Positions 27,101 to 35,529 of a stretch of DNA of 64,000 nucleotides are shown here, in pieces. The DNA is taken from assembly GCA_031552145.1 (NCBI GenBank), contig JAVBMV010000003.1:62001-126000 (forward strand), written 5' to 3'. Origin of the DNA: JAVBMV01 sp031552145 (GTDB lineage: Bacteria; Myxococcota; Myxococcia; Myxococcales; UBA5297). How positions within the stretch are numbered: the stretch's first letter is position 1; each line of letters begins with the position of its first letter. The notes beneath the pieces are model-generated. The model was not told where the DNA came from and made no database searches. It saw nothing but the letters and a program-made list of their open reading frames with translations. Both the position numbers and the translations under genes were made by a program.

Positions 27101-29020
27101 GTACTGCGCCGCGGCGCCGACGAGCTCGGCCTGCAGCCTGACTTCGCTGTCGACGGGGCGCTCGGAGTTGATCTTGATGCAGGTGGTCTCCGTGCCCTGC
27201 GCGCATGGGAAGGAGGCGACGCCCGAGACCAGTGGAGCCTCGAAATAGGCCTTTCCCGTGAGCGCTTGGGTCAGATCGGCAGGCTCGCCGCTCAGGTTCT
27301 TCGATGCGTCGAGGACCCGCAGCCGCACCATGAGTGTCTGGCCCGCGGCGGCGGCGATGCTGCTCAGCCTATTGCCGTGGGGATCCTGCACTTCCACCAC
27401 GAGCGGGGTCGAGGCGCCGGCAGTGACAAAGTCGATCGCCCTTCGGACGCCGTAGCTGTCGGAGAAGGGAAGAGGGAAGGCGAGGGTAGCCAGGGCAGCC
27501 GTGGTATCGGGTTCGACTTTGATGGAGAGTTCCTTTTTGCCCGACGCGAGCCCCTGGGGAGTAATCGAGAGAGAAAAGGTGCCGGCCTGCCCGATCGAGA
27601 AAGGCGAGAACTCGTAGGCCCCGAGATCGACCGCAGTGAACTTGATCGAGGTCGCCGGCAGTCCGGCGAGCCCTCCGGGCGCCGTCGCGGTGGCCCAACT
27701 AAAATAGAGCTCGCGCACGAAAGCGGGATCGGCGCAGACGTTCCCGTAAGCGTCGACGACGGCGATGGCGAGGGAGTGCTCCACACCCGAAGTCATTACG
27801 ATGGGCTCGATCACTTGGCCGAGCGTATCTCTCACCACCGCCACGACGCCGGCCGGGTCGCTGTTGGCCAGCTGAAACTCCTCCGACTCACCCTTGAGCG
27901 TGCCATCCTCGCTGGTCGCGATGAGGCGCAACTTGGAGCCCGCAATGATGAAAGCGGCCGCGTCCTCGAAGGTGTGAGCACCCTTGTCCTCCTTCGTGAA
28001 GGTGTAGGGGCCGGGGAGCGCGCCATGCGGCGCCGGCTCGAGGCCAATGCAGTCGCTTCCCTCCACGCCGTCGATGGAGCAGGAGAAGAAGACCCGCTTG
28101 CTCACGTAAGAGGGCACGGTGTTCGAGAAGGCATCTTTCGCCATGGCCTTGAAGGAGAAGGTCTGGCCCGCGACCGTCGGCTTGCTCGCGATCTCGACCG
28201 CCAACTTCACCGGGACGTCGACGCCTACGGCAAACTCCTCGCTCTGCGCGGAGAGGCGTGCCTTGGCGCCCACAGCGCTCACGGTCGCGAAGAGCCGATA
28301 GGCCTTCGCATGCTCCAGCGGCGTGGAGGTATTGATCTTGATTCCGGTGAAGGTGGCGACGCCAGCGATGGGCGCGACCTCGAGGCTGCCGCTGAGCGTG
28401 GGGCCGTCGGGAGCGATATTGATCCGGACAGGACGCGCATCATTCGCGATGAGCGCTCCCTCCTCCGAGAGGAACTTGACCGTAAACGGCTCCAGCTCCT
28501 TGCCAAAATAGACAGGGGGCGTGGTCCCCTGAGGTACGCCCTCGAAAGCGAGCCTTGACGCTTCAGCAGCGGGCGGGGTGAAGGGGATCTCGATCCCCTG
28601 CGAAAGCGTGACGCCCATGATTTTGGCGATCACCTTGAGCGTAAACGCGCCCTTCTCCGGCGTAGGGAATGAGAGCGAACCCACGGTGACGCCTTCGGCG
28701 TTGGTGACCACCGGCGGGTTGGTGAGAACGGCGCGCCCGACATAGTCGGCGGGCTCCGGATCGAGCTCGAGCTCAACGGTCAGGCCCTCTATCGGAATCC
28801 CGCTCGAATCCTTCGCTGTGATCGTCAGCTCGACGAGTCCCTTGCCAGCCACGAAAGGCGGCGGCGTCGTCACGACGATGGTCGACTGGTCCGGGTCAGG
28901 CCCAGGAGGCACCGAAGTTGATGGGTCGTTGCAGGCGGACATGACTAGAGCCAGCGCAAGCGCGCAGAGAGGAGCGCAAGAGCGAGCGGGATCAGTCGAA
29001 CGAAACCGTAGAGTTCTCAT
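24137..29020 (-). CDS. Giant modular surface lipoprotein (Ig-like, FN3, Cys-rich and lamin-tail domains)
   Basis: A 1627-residue lipoprotein. The signal peptide ends ALALVMSAC, with Cys30 as the lipidated residue. Residues 40-650 look like a series of Ig-like or filamin-type beta domains, each with phrases such as VELTITAKDSSG, FSFKAMAKDAFSNTV and LVVEVQDPHGN. An FN3 domain (about 658-760) has ITFKWKHPGDDG and NPNTDYYLRVVAYDD. A Cys-rich section (about 770-950) follows, with more than 20 cysteines in disulphide-like spacing. A lamin-tail domain (about 957-1060, LLITELHAG...WIELRN) comes next, then a second Cys cluster near 1230-1260 and a terminal Ig-like domain (about 1510-1620) of the Big_5 type. 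No catalytic motif was seen. Probably a surface-exposed adhesin or structural protein. It is a single gene with its own terminator. Confidence 0.85.
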   Translation of the reverse strand: MRTLRFRSTDPARSCAPLCALALALVMSACNDPSTSVPPGPDPDQSTIVVTTPPPFVAGKGLVELTITAKDSSGIPIEGLTVELELDPEPADYVGRAVLTNPPVVTNAEGVTVGSLSFPTPEKGAFTLKVIAKIMGVTLSQGIEIPFTPPAAEASRLAFEGVPQGTTPPVYFGKELEPFTVKFLSEEGALIANDARPVRINIAPDGPTLSGSLEVAPIAGVATFTGIKINTSTPLEHAKAYRLFATVSAVGAKARLSAQSEEFAVGVDVPVKLAVEIASKPTVAGQTFSFKAMAKDAFSNTVPSYVSKRVFFSCSIDGVEGSDCIGLEPAPHGALPGPYTFTKEDKGAHTFEDAAAFIIAGSKLRLIATSEDGTLKGESEEFQLANSDPAGVVAVVRDTLGQVIEPIVMTSGVEHSLAIAVVDAYGNVCADPAFVRELYFSWATATAPGGLAGLPATSIKFTAVDLGAYEFSPFSIGQAGTFSLSITPQGLASGKKELSIKVEPDTTAALATLAFPLPFSDSYGVRRAIDFVTAGASTPLVVEVQDPHGNRLSSIAAAAGQTLMVRLRVLDASKNLSGEPADLTQALTGKAYFEAPLVSGVASFPCAQGTETTCIKINSERPVDSEVRLQAELVGAAAQYQFKAIVGKEKFSVEDMTPPAKVVFEPSVSDNWHSITFKWKHPGDDGNEGSVAGYELYWSTSDSLTIPATPIDPATPGFPLPGAQGTLVSFTLDSTDLNPNTDYYLRVVAYDDKPGVPNKSEVSAKVGRTKNCDTGWMTDPGDATAKCAVCAPLYTFSGQPGVCEDKCTAEGAANLCNNPPAGTCTADLKKAIPKMNPGTCSIGDSVASPYKCSYSDVAQANYVDCTASGKVCFPQNGQCITNHCASCETKTKGCGYGVGTVLIYTNQHCDHEWNDAHTDAVANCKYTESLTYCDDKSACHFEDMGAGEPKCLTRARAALPGDLLITELHAGTSPQPSWIELRNLSASPVSLADVTLHVGAASYALPNGAKSHAPVRIEPAGHVVLSSGDISGIEANAYFYAVGGLSLPANSAVTVELRRGTLLLERFDVPASFLPANTAKALSKNFVENGYTANPTPVPRNTVAFWCAPAAATPGKANADCAGAPGTRLTAVDAGASCSLLTTTFDHIGRGAPISAELALSSAAMAGRVQAGNDRDPYIMVKLGLGDSRHPSEWPTSSWQRAYYAATSGTGNTDHFVGRYETNRTGFYSLAWKVCVIPPECKKANPEDCTAAPGQLSCFYCGTDGKLADSGTVQMPSVNISEEGVADWSKQIRDLRMGGEKKEQTIGGAYVTWVRPYNPINGEVAAFSVQAEKDGQAIWVLSSATGGVAVEAGDLVKFVATEKVISPAKIVTKVSSFSVVQRNAIDVATLVSTLPTGSDYALVNEGRLLKVTGQIIRPPLGDLFKPSLGGYYYASFEAYVMSGSSIVSTSTNQTLRLPQELVSRWALDENTCVTVTSPLAGISELLGSSAQITAWNDTQIALANCPALKIVGVASDGLETVRVTFNRAVDGASLQKVDTRDEERAENGPQANNIQFRFVTGGTVKVKNAVLSATDNHTVVLTTGTMTPNGSYTIGPSTTTGLGTSVRDVRGISWDLQPTPVFVPKPN

Positions 29021-29161
29021 CGCAAAGCCTCATCTTCGAGGTAACGGCCACAAGGTCTGTCGAGAATGCCAGCCCCTGGCGTAGGAAGCAACGGGCTTGG
29101 TATTCAAAACTGCGCAGAGCAGCGCCGTGACCTCGATTGCCTTGCAGACGAGCGACCACGA

Positions 29162-29551
29162 TTATCGGGAGGAGGGGCGCGCGAGCTCGACGGCCGCCAT
29201 GCGCCGGCGCTTCAGCTCCGCGCTCCGCTTGGCGCTCTTCGCAACCTCTCGGGCCATCGCCTGGGCATGCAGCTCGAGGCTGCTGCAGGCCAGCTCGCTC
29301 ACCTCGCGATGGCGGGCGGAGAGCTCCGTCCATAGAGAGACGGTCTGGCGCCCCGCCAGGAGCCGCGCCTCGAGCTGATCGAGCGTCTCGAGGAGCTCTC
29401 CTGCTTCGGCGCGCGCATCGGCCTGGGCCTGGGCCTGCACCTCGCTCCCGGTCGCGGTGCCGCCACTCGGGGGGCGTACACCTCGAAGCACTCCTCCCGC
29501 GACGAGGGCGAGTGTGGCGGCCCCAAGCAAAATCCAGCGACGCCTCGACAT
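29162..29551 (-). CDS. Small membrane-anchored helical protein of unknown function
   Basis: A 129-residue protein with an N-terminal membrane helix (RRWILLGAATLALVAGGVL) and an all-helical rest rich in Ala, Glu, Arg and Leu, likely a coiled coil (about 35-125). GGGAGG lies 7 bases before ATG 29551. I do not recognise a family. It follows the next gene upstream by 105 bases on the same strand. Confidence 0.55.
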   Translation of the reverse strand: MSRRRWILLGAATLALVAGGVLRGVRPPSGGTATGSEVQAQAQADARAEAGELLETLDQLEARLLAGRQTVSLWTELSARHREVSELACSSLELHAQAMAREVAKSAKRSAELKRRRMAAVELARPSSR

Positions 29552-29656
29552 CGTGCGCCTCCCGCCTCCGGTCGACCCAACGGGGCCGCTCCGGCGAGAG
29601 GTTAGTGAGCGCCTCTGGTCGCCGCAATCGCGAGCTGGGCACGCCCCCGCTGGGGG

Positions 29657-30373
29657 CTACTTCGGGATGGCGCGCAGCTCGGCCCTGCCATTCTGAATGA
29701 CGACTTTGAACCCCACCTGCCGAACTCCCTCTTCGCGCAGGGCTCGTATCTGGGCGCGCAGCGCTCGCTGCACCTGGTCGACCGTGATCCCCTCGACGCT
29801 CTCGTTGCAGCGCCTCTTCGCGTCGATGAGCGCCCGGTGAATCCGCTCAAACTGAGCCCGCTGCGCGGCAGCCGCATCCGCGGGAGCGCTCTTCGGCGGG
29901 GAGGGAGCTGCCTGAGGCGCTGGCGGCGACGCCTCCCTCTGGGGCGGCGGCGTGGCGACGGCATTTGCCGCGGCGGCGGCGCCCTTGGCGCGCAGGTTCT
30001 TAAGGCGCAGTCGCTGCAGGTCGGGGCGGTAGGTCCCCTCCTCCAGCTCTTTGAAGGAGCGCTCCCACAGCCGATCGTAGGTGAGGAAACGCTGATAGAT
30101 CGTGTCGATCCGAAAGCGCACCGCAGTGGCCCTGACGTTCTGGGTCTTCAAGTTGACGACGCGCTTCTTGAGCTCGCGACAATGCTCGGCGGGGTGGCGC
30201 TTCTCGACGCCGAGGAGATACTGGTCCACCAACACCTTCACGCGAGCAAGCTCCGCCTCTAGCGCCGAGGCCTCCTCCATCAGCTCGCTATTGTCGGGGC
30301 CCCTCGCCTCGGCCGATCGCTCCTTGGCCCGCCGGTCACCCTTCTTCTCGTCTCTGTTCGGTGGACTCGCCAT
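29657..30373 (-). CDS. Helical protein with MXAN_5187-type C-terminal domain
   Basis: A 238-residue cytoplasmic protein. Residues about 25-130 are helical and charged (ELARVKVLVDQYLLGVEKRHP, then RFRIDTIYQRFLTYDRLWERS). An Ala/Pro-rich linker (about 131-168) follows, then a C-terminal module (about 170-238) with QFERIHRALIDAKRRCNES and a terminal VGFKVVIQNGRAELRAIPK. From memory this C-terminal module matches one named after Myxococcus MXAN_5187, unverified here. Its role is not known. The start ATG at 30373 lies 18 bases past the stop of the Lgt-family gene upstream, so it is probably co-transcribed with it. Confidence 0.75.
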   Translation of the reverse strand: MASPPNRDEKKGDRRAKERSAEARGPDNSELMEEASALEAELARVKVLVDQYLLGVEKRHPAEHCRELKKRVVNLKTQNVRATAVRFRIDTIYQRFLTYDRLWERSFKELEEGTYRPDLQRLRLKNLRAKGAAAAANAVATPPPQREASPPAPQAAPSPPKSAPADAAAAQRAQFERIHRALIDAKRRCNESVEGITVDQVQRALRAQIRALREEGVRQVGFKVVIQNGRAELRAIPK

Positions 30374-30391
30374 GGCGCCAAGAGCCTATCA

Positions 30392-31762
30392 CTATGCCGC
30401 GGGGAGCAATGAAGCGCCTCTTCTCCCCTTGAGCGCGAAGAGGGCGACGCCCGCGGCGAAGATGGCGAGCGAGATGGTCTGGCTCGTGGAAAGGATCACG
30501 GGGTCGACGGCCGGATACTTGAAGAGATAGCCGCGCGCCACGTCGCCGCGAAAGAACTCGAGGCTGCCGCGCAGGAGCGCGTAACCCATGAGCCAGGTCC
30601 CCAACAGCTGCCCATGAAACCACTTCGCCCGGCGCATGAAGATGAGGATGGCGAAGAGCGCCAGCTCGCCCACGCTCTCCATCAGCTGCGTGGGGAAGAC
30701 GGGCATCGAGTAGCCGGTCTCGCGCACCACCGCGCTGATCTGGTGCGCCCCGGCGACAACGTGGTCGTGCACATGGCCCAGCGCGTCGACCCAGCGGTCA
30801 TCTTTGAGCTGGTCCTGGTAGGGCGCGCTCGCCGCGCCGAAGCCACCGAAGGGAGCGTGCTCGGCAGAGGGGAAGCGGACGGCGAGCGACGAGCCCTCCG
30901 GCGCGAAACCACCCCAGCAGCAGCCAGCGCAGAAGCAGCCAATGCGCCCGATGGCGTGCCCGAGCGCGACCGAGGGGATCATCACGTCCGCGATCCGAAA
31001 GAAGTCGACGCGCCGCGCCCTGCACCAGAGGACCGAGGCGGCGATGGCGCCGATGAAGCCTCCATAGAAGACGAGCCCGTTGAAGGAGAGGAGCGAGGCG
31101 AGGCCGCCGGCGGCGTAGTCCTTCCAGTTGACGATGATGAAGAGGAGCCGTGCACCAGCGATGGCGCCCACCAGGATCCAGAAAGCGAGATCGAAAGAGA
31201 CCGCCTCGCGCATGATGGGGCCGGCGGGCACCCACTTGCCATCGACCTTCACCTTCTCGGGAAAGGCGCGCGCCGCCTCGCGCGCGGCGAGCCCGAGACC
31301 GATGATGAAGGCGAGGGCCAACGAGAGCCCATAGTTATGAACGGGCAGCCCGAGCCCCCGGCCCGCCTCCTTGCCGAAGCCCCAGGAGAGGGCGACGAGC
31401 CCCACCACGAGTCCCATCACGGCATAGGTGAGGCCGGTTCCACCGCCGCTCCCCTTGGGGGCGGAGCGCGCGCCGAAGAGATAGGCCGCGACGACGAGGA
31501 TCGTCGTCGCCGCGAGGATCGCCACGCGAAAGGCGCGCAGCAGCGCCTCCGACATGGGCGGGAAGGCGAAAGAAGCCCCCAGGCAGATGAGAATGAGGGC
31601 ACCGGCGCCGAAGGTGACGGCGCGATAGGGAGCCGCCTCGCGCCTGGCCGCGCCGTTCCAGCCCGCCCAGGCTCCATAGGCAGTAAAGGCGGCGATGATT
31701 GCCAGCGCGACCAGCTGCATCGTGGTCGAATGGAACTCGAGCTTGAAGAGAACGGGGAACAT
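30392..31762 (-). CDS. lgt: Lgt-family prolipoprotein diacylglyceryl transferase
   Basis: A 456-residue polytopic membrane protein. The Lgt signature HAIGRIGCF is present in the middle, followed by CAGCCWGG. Other family features are the YGLSLALAFIIGLGLAAREA opening of the core (near residue 145), FYGGFIGA, and a C-terminal SLEFFRGD. Lgt moves a diacylglyceryl group from phosphatidylglycerol to the lipobox Cys of prelipoproteins. The protein is about 150 residues longer than E. coli Lgt (291), mostly an N-terminal block of four extra hydrophobic helices. The Glu of the E. coli NGELWG motif is Cys here (GCCWGG), as in some other Lgt lineages. It follows ileS by 50 bases. lspA is elsewhere in this window. 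Confidence 0.85.
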   Translation of the reverse strand: MFPVLFKLEFHSTTMQLVALAIIAAFTAYGAWAGWNGAARREAAPYRAVTFGAGALILICLGASFAFPPMSEALLRAFRVAILAATTILVVAAYLFGARSAPKGSGGGTGLTYAVMGLVVGLVALSWGFGKEAGRGLGLPVHNYGLSLALAFIIGLGLAAREAARAFPEKVKVDGKWVPAGPIMREAVSFDLAFWILVGAIAGARLLFIIVNWKDYAAGGLASLLSFNGLVFYGGFIGAIAASVLWCRARRVDFFRIADVMIPSVALGHAIGRIGCFCAGCCWGGFAPEGSSLAVRFPSAEHAPFGGFGAASAPYQDQLKDDRWVDALGHVHDHVVAGAHQISAVVRETGYSMPVFPTQLMESVGELALFAILIFMRRAKWFHGQLLGTWLMGYALLRGSLEFFRGDVARGYLFKYPAVDPVILSTSQTISLAIFAAGVALFALKGRRGASLLPAA

Positions 31763-31812
31763 TTTCTTGCGCGACTCCTCGCGGCCAAACGTTTTAAGGT
31801 GAGGTCAGCAGA

Positions 31813-34677
31813 CTACCTCGCCAGCGCCTCTCTGCACTTCGAGCAGAGCTGCTGTGGCGCGACCCCTTCGTTGTATTGCCAGCAGCGGGGGCACTTCTCC
31901 CCCCGCGCACGCTCCACCTTGATACAGGAGAGGCCACCCTTCTCTTCCGCGCCACCGCTGGCCACCCCCTCTTTCTTATCGCTCAGCTCCACCTGCGAGA
32001 CGATGAAGAGCGTGGGCAGCTCGCGCGCACAGCCGTGCAGGAGCTCGGCCTCTTCTCCACCCGACAGCTCGAGAAGGACCCGTGCCTCGAGCGAAGAGCC
32101 GATCGTCCCGGCGCGCCGCGCCTCTTCGAGCGCTCCCTGGACTCGGCCGCGCACCTCGAAGAGTTGCTCGTAGCGCGCGAGCAGCGCGCGCTCCTCCTCA
32201 CCCAGCTTCGCCTGCGGCATCTCGAGCAGGAAGATCGACTCGGCCGCGCGGTGCGGCAGGGCACGGTAGGCCTCGTCGGCGGTGAAGGAGATGATGGGCG
32301 CCAGCAGTTCGAGCAGCGTCAGCAGGATCTCGTGGAGCGCCGTCTGCGCCGAGCGGCGCGCCTCGGAGCGTGCACCCGATGTGTAGAGGCGATCCTTGAT
32401 GATGTCGAAGTAGAGGGCCGAGAGCTCCACGGCGCAGAGGTCGAGCACCGCGTGGTAGACCACGTGGTACTCGTAGGCCTCGTAGGCGGCGCGCACCTTG
32501 GCGATCAGCACATTGAGTCGCGCCAGCGCCCAGCGATCGAGCTCTGCCATCCGCTCGCGCGGCACGGCGTCTGCCTTCGGATCGAAGTCGTGCAGGTTGC
32601 CCAGGCAGTAGCGCAGCGTGTTCCTGATCTTGCGGTAGCCCTCGGCCAGCTTCTTCAGGATCTCGTCCGAGATACGCACGTCCTCGCGGTAGTCGCTGGA
32701 GGCGACCCAGAGGCGCATGATCTCGGCCCCCTGCTCCGCGATCACCTTCTCGGCCGGGATGTAGTTGCCCGCCGACTTGGCCATCTTTCGGCCCTGGCTG
32801 TCGACGACGAAGCCGTGGGTCAGGACAGAGCGATAGGGGCTCTCGTCGCGCGCGCCCAACGCACAGAGAAGCGAAGAGTGGAACCAGCCGCGGTGCTGGT
32901 CGCTCCCCTCGAGGTAGAGGTCGGCGGGGAGTCCCAGGTTCTCGCGCTTGGCGGCCACCGCCGCCTGCGAGACGCCCGAGTCGAACCAGACGTCGAGGAT
33001 GTCGCTCTCGCGCCTGAAGCGCTCGTGGCCGCACTTCGCGCAGCGGCGATGAGCGCCGAGCAGCGCCTCGTCCGACTCGGTGAACCACGCATCGGCGCCC
33101 GCCTTCGTGAAGGCATCGGCGACGCGATCCATCACGTCGGCATCGACGAGCGGTTCTTCGCACGACTCGCAGTAGAAGACAGGGATGGGCACACCCCAGG
33201 TGCGCTGGCGCGAGATGCACCAGTCGGGCCTGTTGGCGAGCATCCCGTGAATGCGGTCATATCCCCACTTGGGGATCCACTCGACCTTGTCGAGCTCCTC
33301 GAGCGCGCGCCTGCGCAGGCCCGTCTTCTCCATCGAGATGAACCACTGGGGCGTCGCGCGGAAGATGACGGGGCGCTTACAGCGCCAACAGTGCGGATAG
33401 GAGTGGGAGATAGAGAGCTCGGGCGGCGAGAGGAGCACTCCTCGCTGCGAGAGCATCTCGACGATGCGCGGGTTCGCCTCGAAGATCCCCTGCCCCGCCA
33501 GCTCGCCGGCCTCCTCGGTGAAGCGCCCACCGGCGTCGACCGGGCTGAGCACCTCGAGGCCGTTCTCGCGCCCCACATCGTAGTCGTCGGCGCCGTGGCC
33601 AGGCGCGGTGTGCACCAGGCCCGTGCCGCTCTCAAGGGTGACGTGTTCGCCCGCGATCACGGGGCAGCTCCTGCCGTTGAGCACATGGCCATAGCGGAGC
33701 CCCACCAGCGCCTCGCCCTTCATGCTCTCCACGATCCGCTCGGGGTGGGCGAGCGCCGGCGGCTCGGACGGGGTCAGCTCCTCGGGGGCGCACTCCTTCA
33801 GGAAAGGGATGAGCCGCTCCTTCGCGACGATGCAACGCCGTCCCTTCAGCTCGTAGGTGACGTAGGCGAAGGAGCGATTGACACAGATGGCCAAGTTGGC
33901 CGGGAGCGTCCAGGGCGTGGTGGTCCAGATGACGAGCGAGGCGCCGCGCGCGCCGTCATTCTCGAGAGGGAAAGCCACATAGATTGAGGGGGAGGCATGA
34001 TCGTCATACTCCACCTCCGCCTCGGCGAGCGCGGTGCGGTCGCGCACGCACCAGTAGATGGGCTTCTTGCCGCGCACCATCGCGCCACGCCGCACCACCT
34101 TGGCCAGCTCGCGCACGGTGGTCGCCTCGTAGTCGTAGCTCATCGTCAGGTAGGGATCTGCCCAGGTGGCGAAGACCCCCACGCGCTTGAACTCGGCGCG
34201 CTGGATGTCGATGAAGCGCTCGGCGTAGGCGCGGCAGGCGCGCCGAAATGTCACCTTGTCGAGCTCCTTGCGTTTCTTGCCCAGCTCCTCCTCGGTCTTC
34301 AACTCGATGGGGAGGCCGTGGCAGTCCCAGCCCGGCACGAACTCGGCCAGTCGCCCCGACATGTTGGCGTACTTCACCACCATGTCCTTGAGCACCTTGT
34401 TGAGCACCGTGCCACAGTGGAGGTGGCCATTCGCGTAGGGAGGGCCGTCGTGGAAGACGAAGCGCGGCCTACCCGCGTTCTTCGCGAGCATCTTCTCGTA
34501 GATGCGCTCCTCCTCCCAGAGCGCGAGCTGCTTCGGCTCGCGCTGCGGCAAAGAAGCCTTCATCGGGAAGTCGGTCTTCGGCAGATTCACGCTCGCCTTG
34601 AGCTCTGCGTCGAGGGCCTGGGCCGACTGCGCGGAGCCCGCGGGCCCATTGGGGTTTTCGGTGGCGGCCATCTCCAT
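31813..34677 (-). CDS. ileS: Isoleucyl-tRNA synthetase
   Basis: A 954-residue class I synthetase charging tRNA-Ile. The HIGH motif is HLHCG (85-89) in PYANGHLHCG, and the KMSKS motif is KMAKS. The editing domain is present, with GTGLVHTAPGHGADDY. The WCISRQRTWGVPIP and DVWFDSGVSQ blocks confirm IleRS. A C-terminal zinc site is seen: CPRCW and CSKC around 925-950, as in bacterial-type IleRS. Length is normal (about 940). The ATG at 34677 leads to DFPMKASLPQREPK, the standard opening. It heads a minus-strand run including the Lgt-family gene. Confidence 0.97.
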   Translation of the reverse strand: MEMAATENPNGPAGSAQSAQALDAELKASVNLPKTDFPMKASLPQREPKQLALWEEERIYEKMLAKNAGRPRFVFHDGPPYANGHLHCGTVLNKVLKDMVVKYANMSGRLAEFVPGWDCHGLPIELKTEEELGKKRKELDKVTFRRACRAYAERFIDIQRAEFKRVGVFATWADPYLTMSYDYEATTVRELAKVVRRGAMVRGKKPIYWCVRDRTALAEAEVEYDDHASPSIYVAFPLENDGARGASLVIWTTTPWTLPANLAICVNRSFAYVTYELKGRRCIVAKERLIPFLKECAPEELTPSEPPALAHPERIVESMKGEALVGLRYGHVLNGRSCPVIAGEHVTLESGTGLVHTAPGHGADDYDVGRENGLEVLSPVDAGGRFTEEAGELAGQGIFEANPRIVEMLSQRGVLLSPPELSISHSYPHCWRCKRPVIFRATPQWFISMEKTGLRRRALEELDKVEWIPKWGYDRIHGMLANRPDWCISRQRTWGVPIPVFYCESCEEPLVDADVMDRVADAFTKAGADAWFTESDEALLGAHRRCAKCGHERFRRESDILDVWFDSGVSQAAVAAKRENLGLPADLYLEGSDQHRGWFHSSLLCALGARDESPYRSVLTHGFVVDSQGRKMAKSAGNYIPAEKVIAEQGAEIMRLWVASSDYREDVRISDEILKKLAEGYRKIRNTLRYCLGNLHDFDPKADAVPRERMAELDRWALARLNVLIAKVRAAYEAYEYHVVYHAVLDLCAVELSALYFDIIKDRLYTSGARSEARRSAQTALHEILLTLLELLAPIISFTADEAYRALPHRAAESIFLLEMPQAKLGEEERALLARYEQLFEVRGRVQGALEEARRAGTIGSSLEARVLLELSGGEEAELLHGCARELPTLFIVSQVELSDKKEGVASGGAEEKGGLSCIKVERARGEKCPRCWQYNEGVAPQQLCSKCREALAR

Positions 34678-34773
34678 GGACTCCTTCGGAAAAAGGACCG
34701 GTTGGGTAACACCGCCCGCCGCCAGGCGTCAATTGCGAGGCTTTCGGCGAGCCGGGAGTGTTACGCTTGGGCC

Positions 34774-35529
34774 ATGTCCGCACCGCTCCACGAAATCGTC
34801 CACTTCCTCGACGCCGAGCTCAGACTTCGCGAAATTCCCGATGAGGCGAACGCAGTCAATGGCCTGCAGCTCGAGGCCTCCACCCAGATCCGCCGCGTCG
34901 CGCTCGCGGTGGACGCCAGCGAGGCGGCCATCGAGGCGGCCTGCGCCGCCGAGGCCCAGCTCCTCATCGTCCACCACGGCCTCCTCTGGGGGGGCAACCG
35001 CCCCATCACGGGCGCGCACGCGCGCAAGCTGGCGCGCGCCTTCGCTGGCGGCCTCTCCCTCTACTCTGCCCACTTGCCCCTCGATCTTCACCCCACCCTG
35101 GGCAATAACGCGCTCCTCGCGCGGGCGCTCGAGCTTGCGCCCTGCTCGGGCTTCGGGCGCTACCAGGGGGTCGAGATCGGGCTGATGGCCGAGTGCGCGC
35201 TCTCACCCGGGGCGTTGGAGCAGCGTCTCCTCGATGTCTGCGGCGCCGTCCGCCGCCTTGGGCGCGGGCCCGAACAGGTCGAGCGCGTCGGGGTCGTCTC
35301 GGGGAGCGGCGCCGGCTACCTGGGCGAGGCCTCCCGGCGTGGCCTCCAGGCGCTCATCACGGGCGAGGCGGCGCACCATGCGGCCATCGCCGCGGATGAG
35401 CTGGGGCTCCACCTCTTCCTCTGCGGCCACTATCGCACCGAGCGTCTCGGCGTCAGGGCGCTAGGAGAGGCGTTGGCCAATAAATTTGATCTGCAACATT
35501 CCTTCTTCGAGCTGGATACGGGGCTCTAG
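34774..35529 (+). CDS. NIF3-like dinuclear metal-centre protein (YbgI family)
   Basis: A 251-residue protein of the NIF3/DUF34 family. It has NAVNGLQLEAS at the start, LLIVHHGLLWGG with the first pair of metal His, YSAHLPLDLHPTLGNNALLA with the second, and TGEAAHHAAIAADELG then GHYRTERLGVRAL for the remaining His and Glu ligands. All metal-binding positions seem kept. The family has been linked to GTP cyclohydrolase-like activity or metal handling, but the cellular role is open. The ATG at 34774 gives the usual start. The next gene begins at the base following the stop, so they are coupled. Confidence 0.92.
   Translation: MSAPLHEIVHFLDAELRLREIPDEANAVNGLQLEASTQIRRVALAVDASEAAIEAACAAEAQLLIVHHGLLWGGNRPITGAHARKLARAFAGGLSLYSAHLPLDLHPTLGNNALLARALELAPCSGFGRYQGVEIGLMAECALSPGALEQRLLDVCGAVRRLGRGPEQVERVGVVSGSGAGYLGEASRRGLQALITGEAAHHAAIAADELGLHLFLCGHYRTERLGVRALGEALANKFDLQHSFFELDTGL

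Noticed and set aside
26114..28558. An 814-residue plus-strand frame opposite the giant lipoprotein
   Set aside because: No domain and Arg/Gly-rich. The minus-strand protein has a signal peptide and clear modules.
31876..33987. A 703-residue plus-strand frame opposite ileS
   Set aside because: IleRS on the minus strand is unambiguous, so this is its shadow.
34729..34773. Promoter for the NIF3-like gene (TGTTACGCT near 34759)
   Set aside because: A -10-like sequence exists, but no -35 box at proper spacing was found, so I do not list it.
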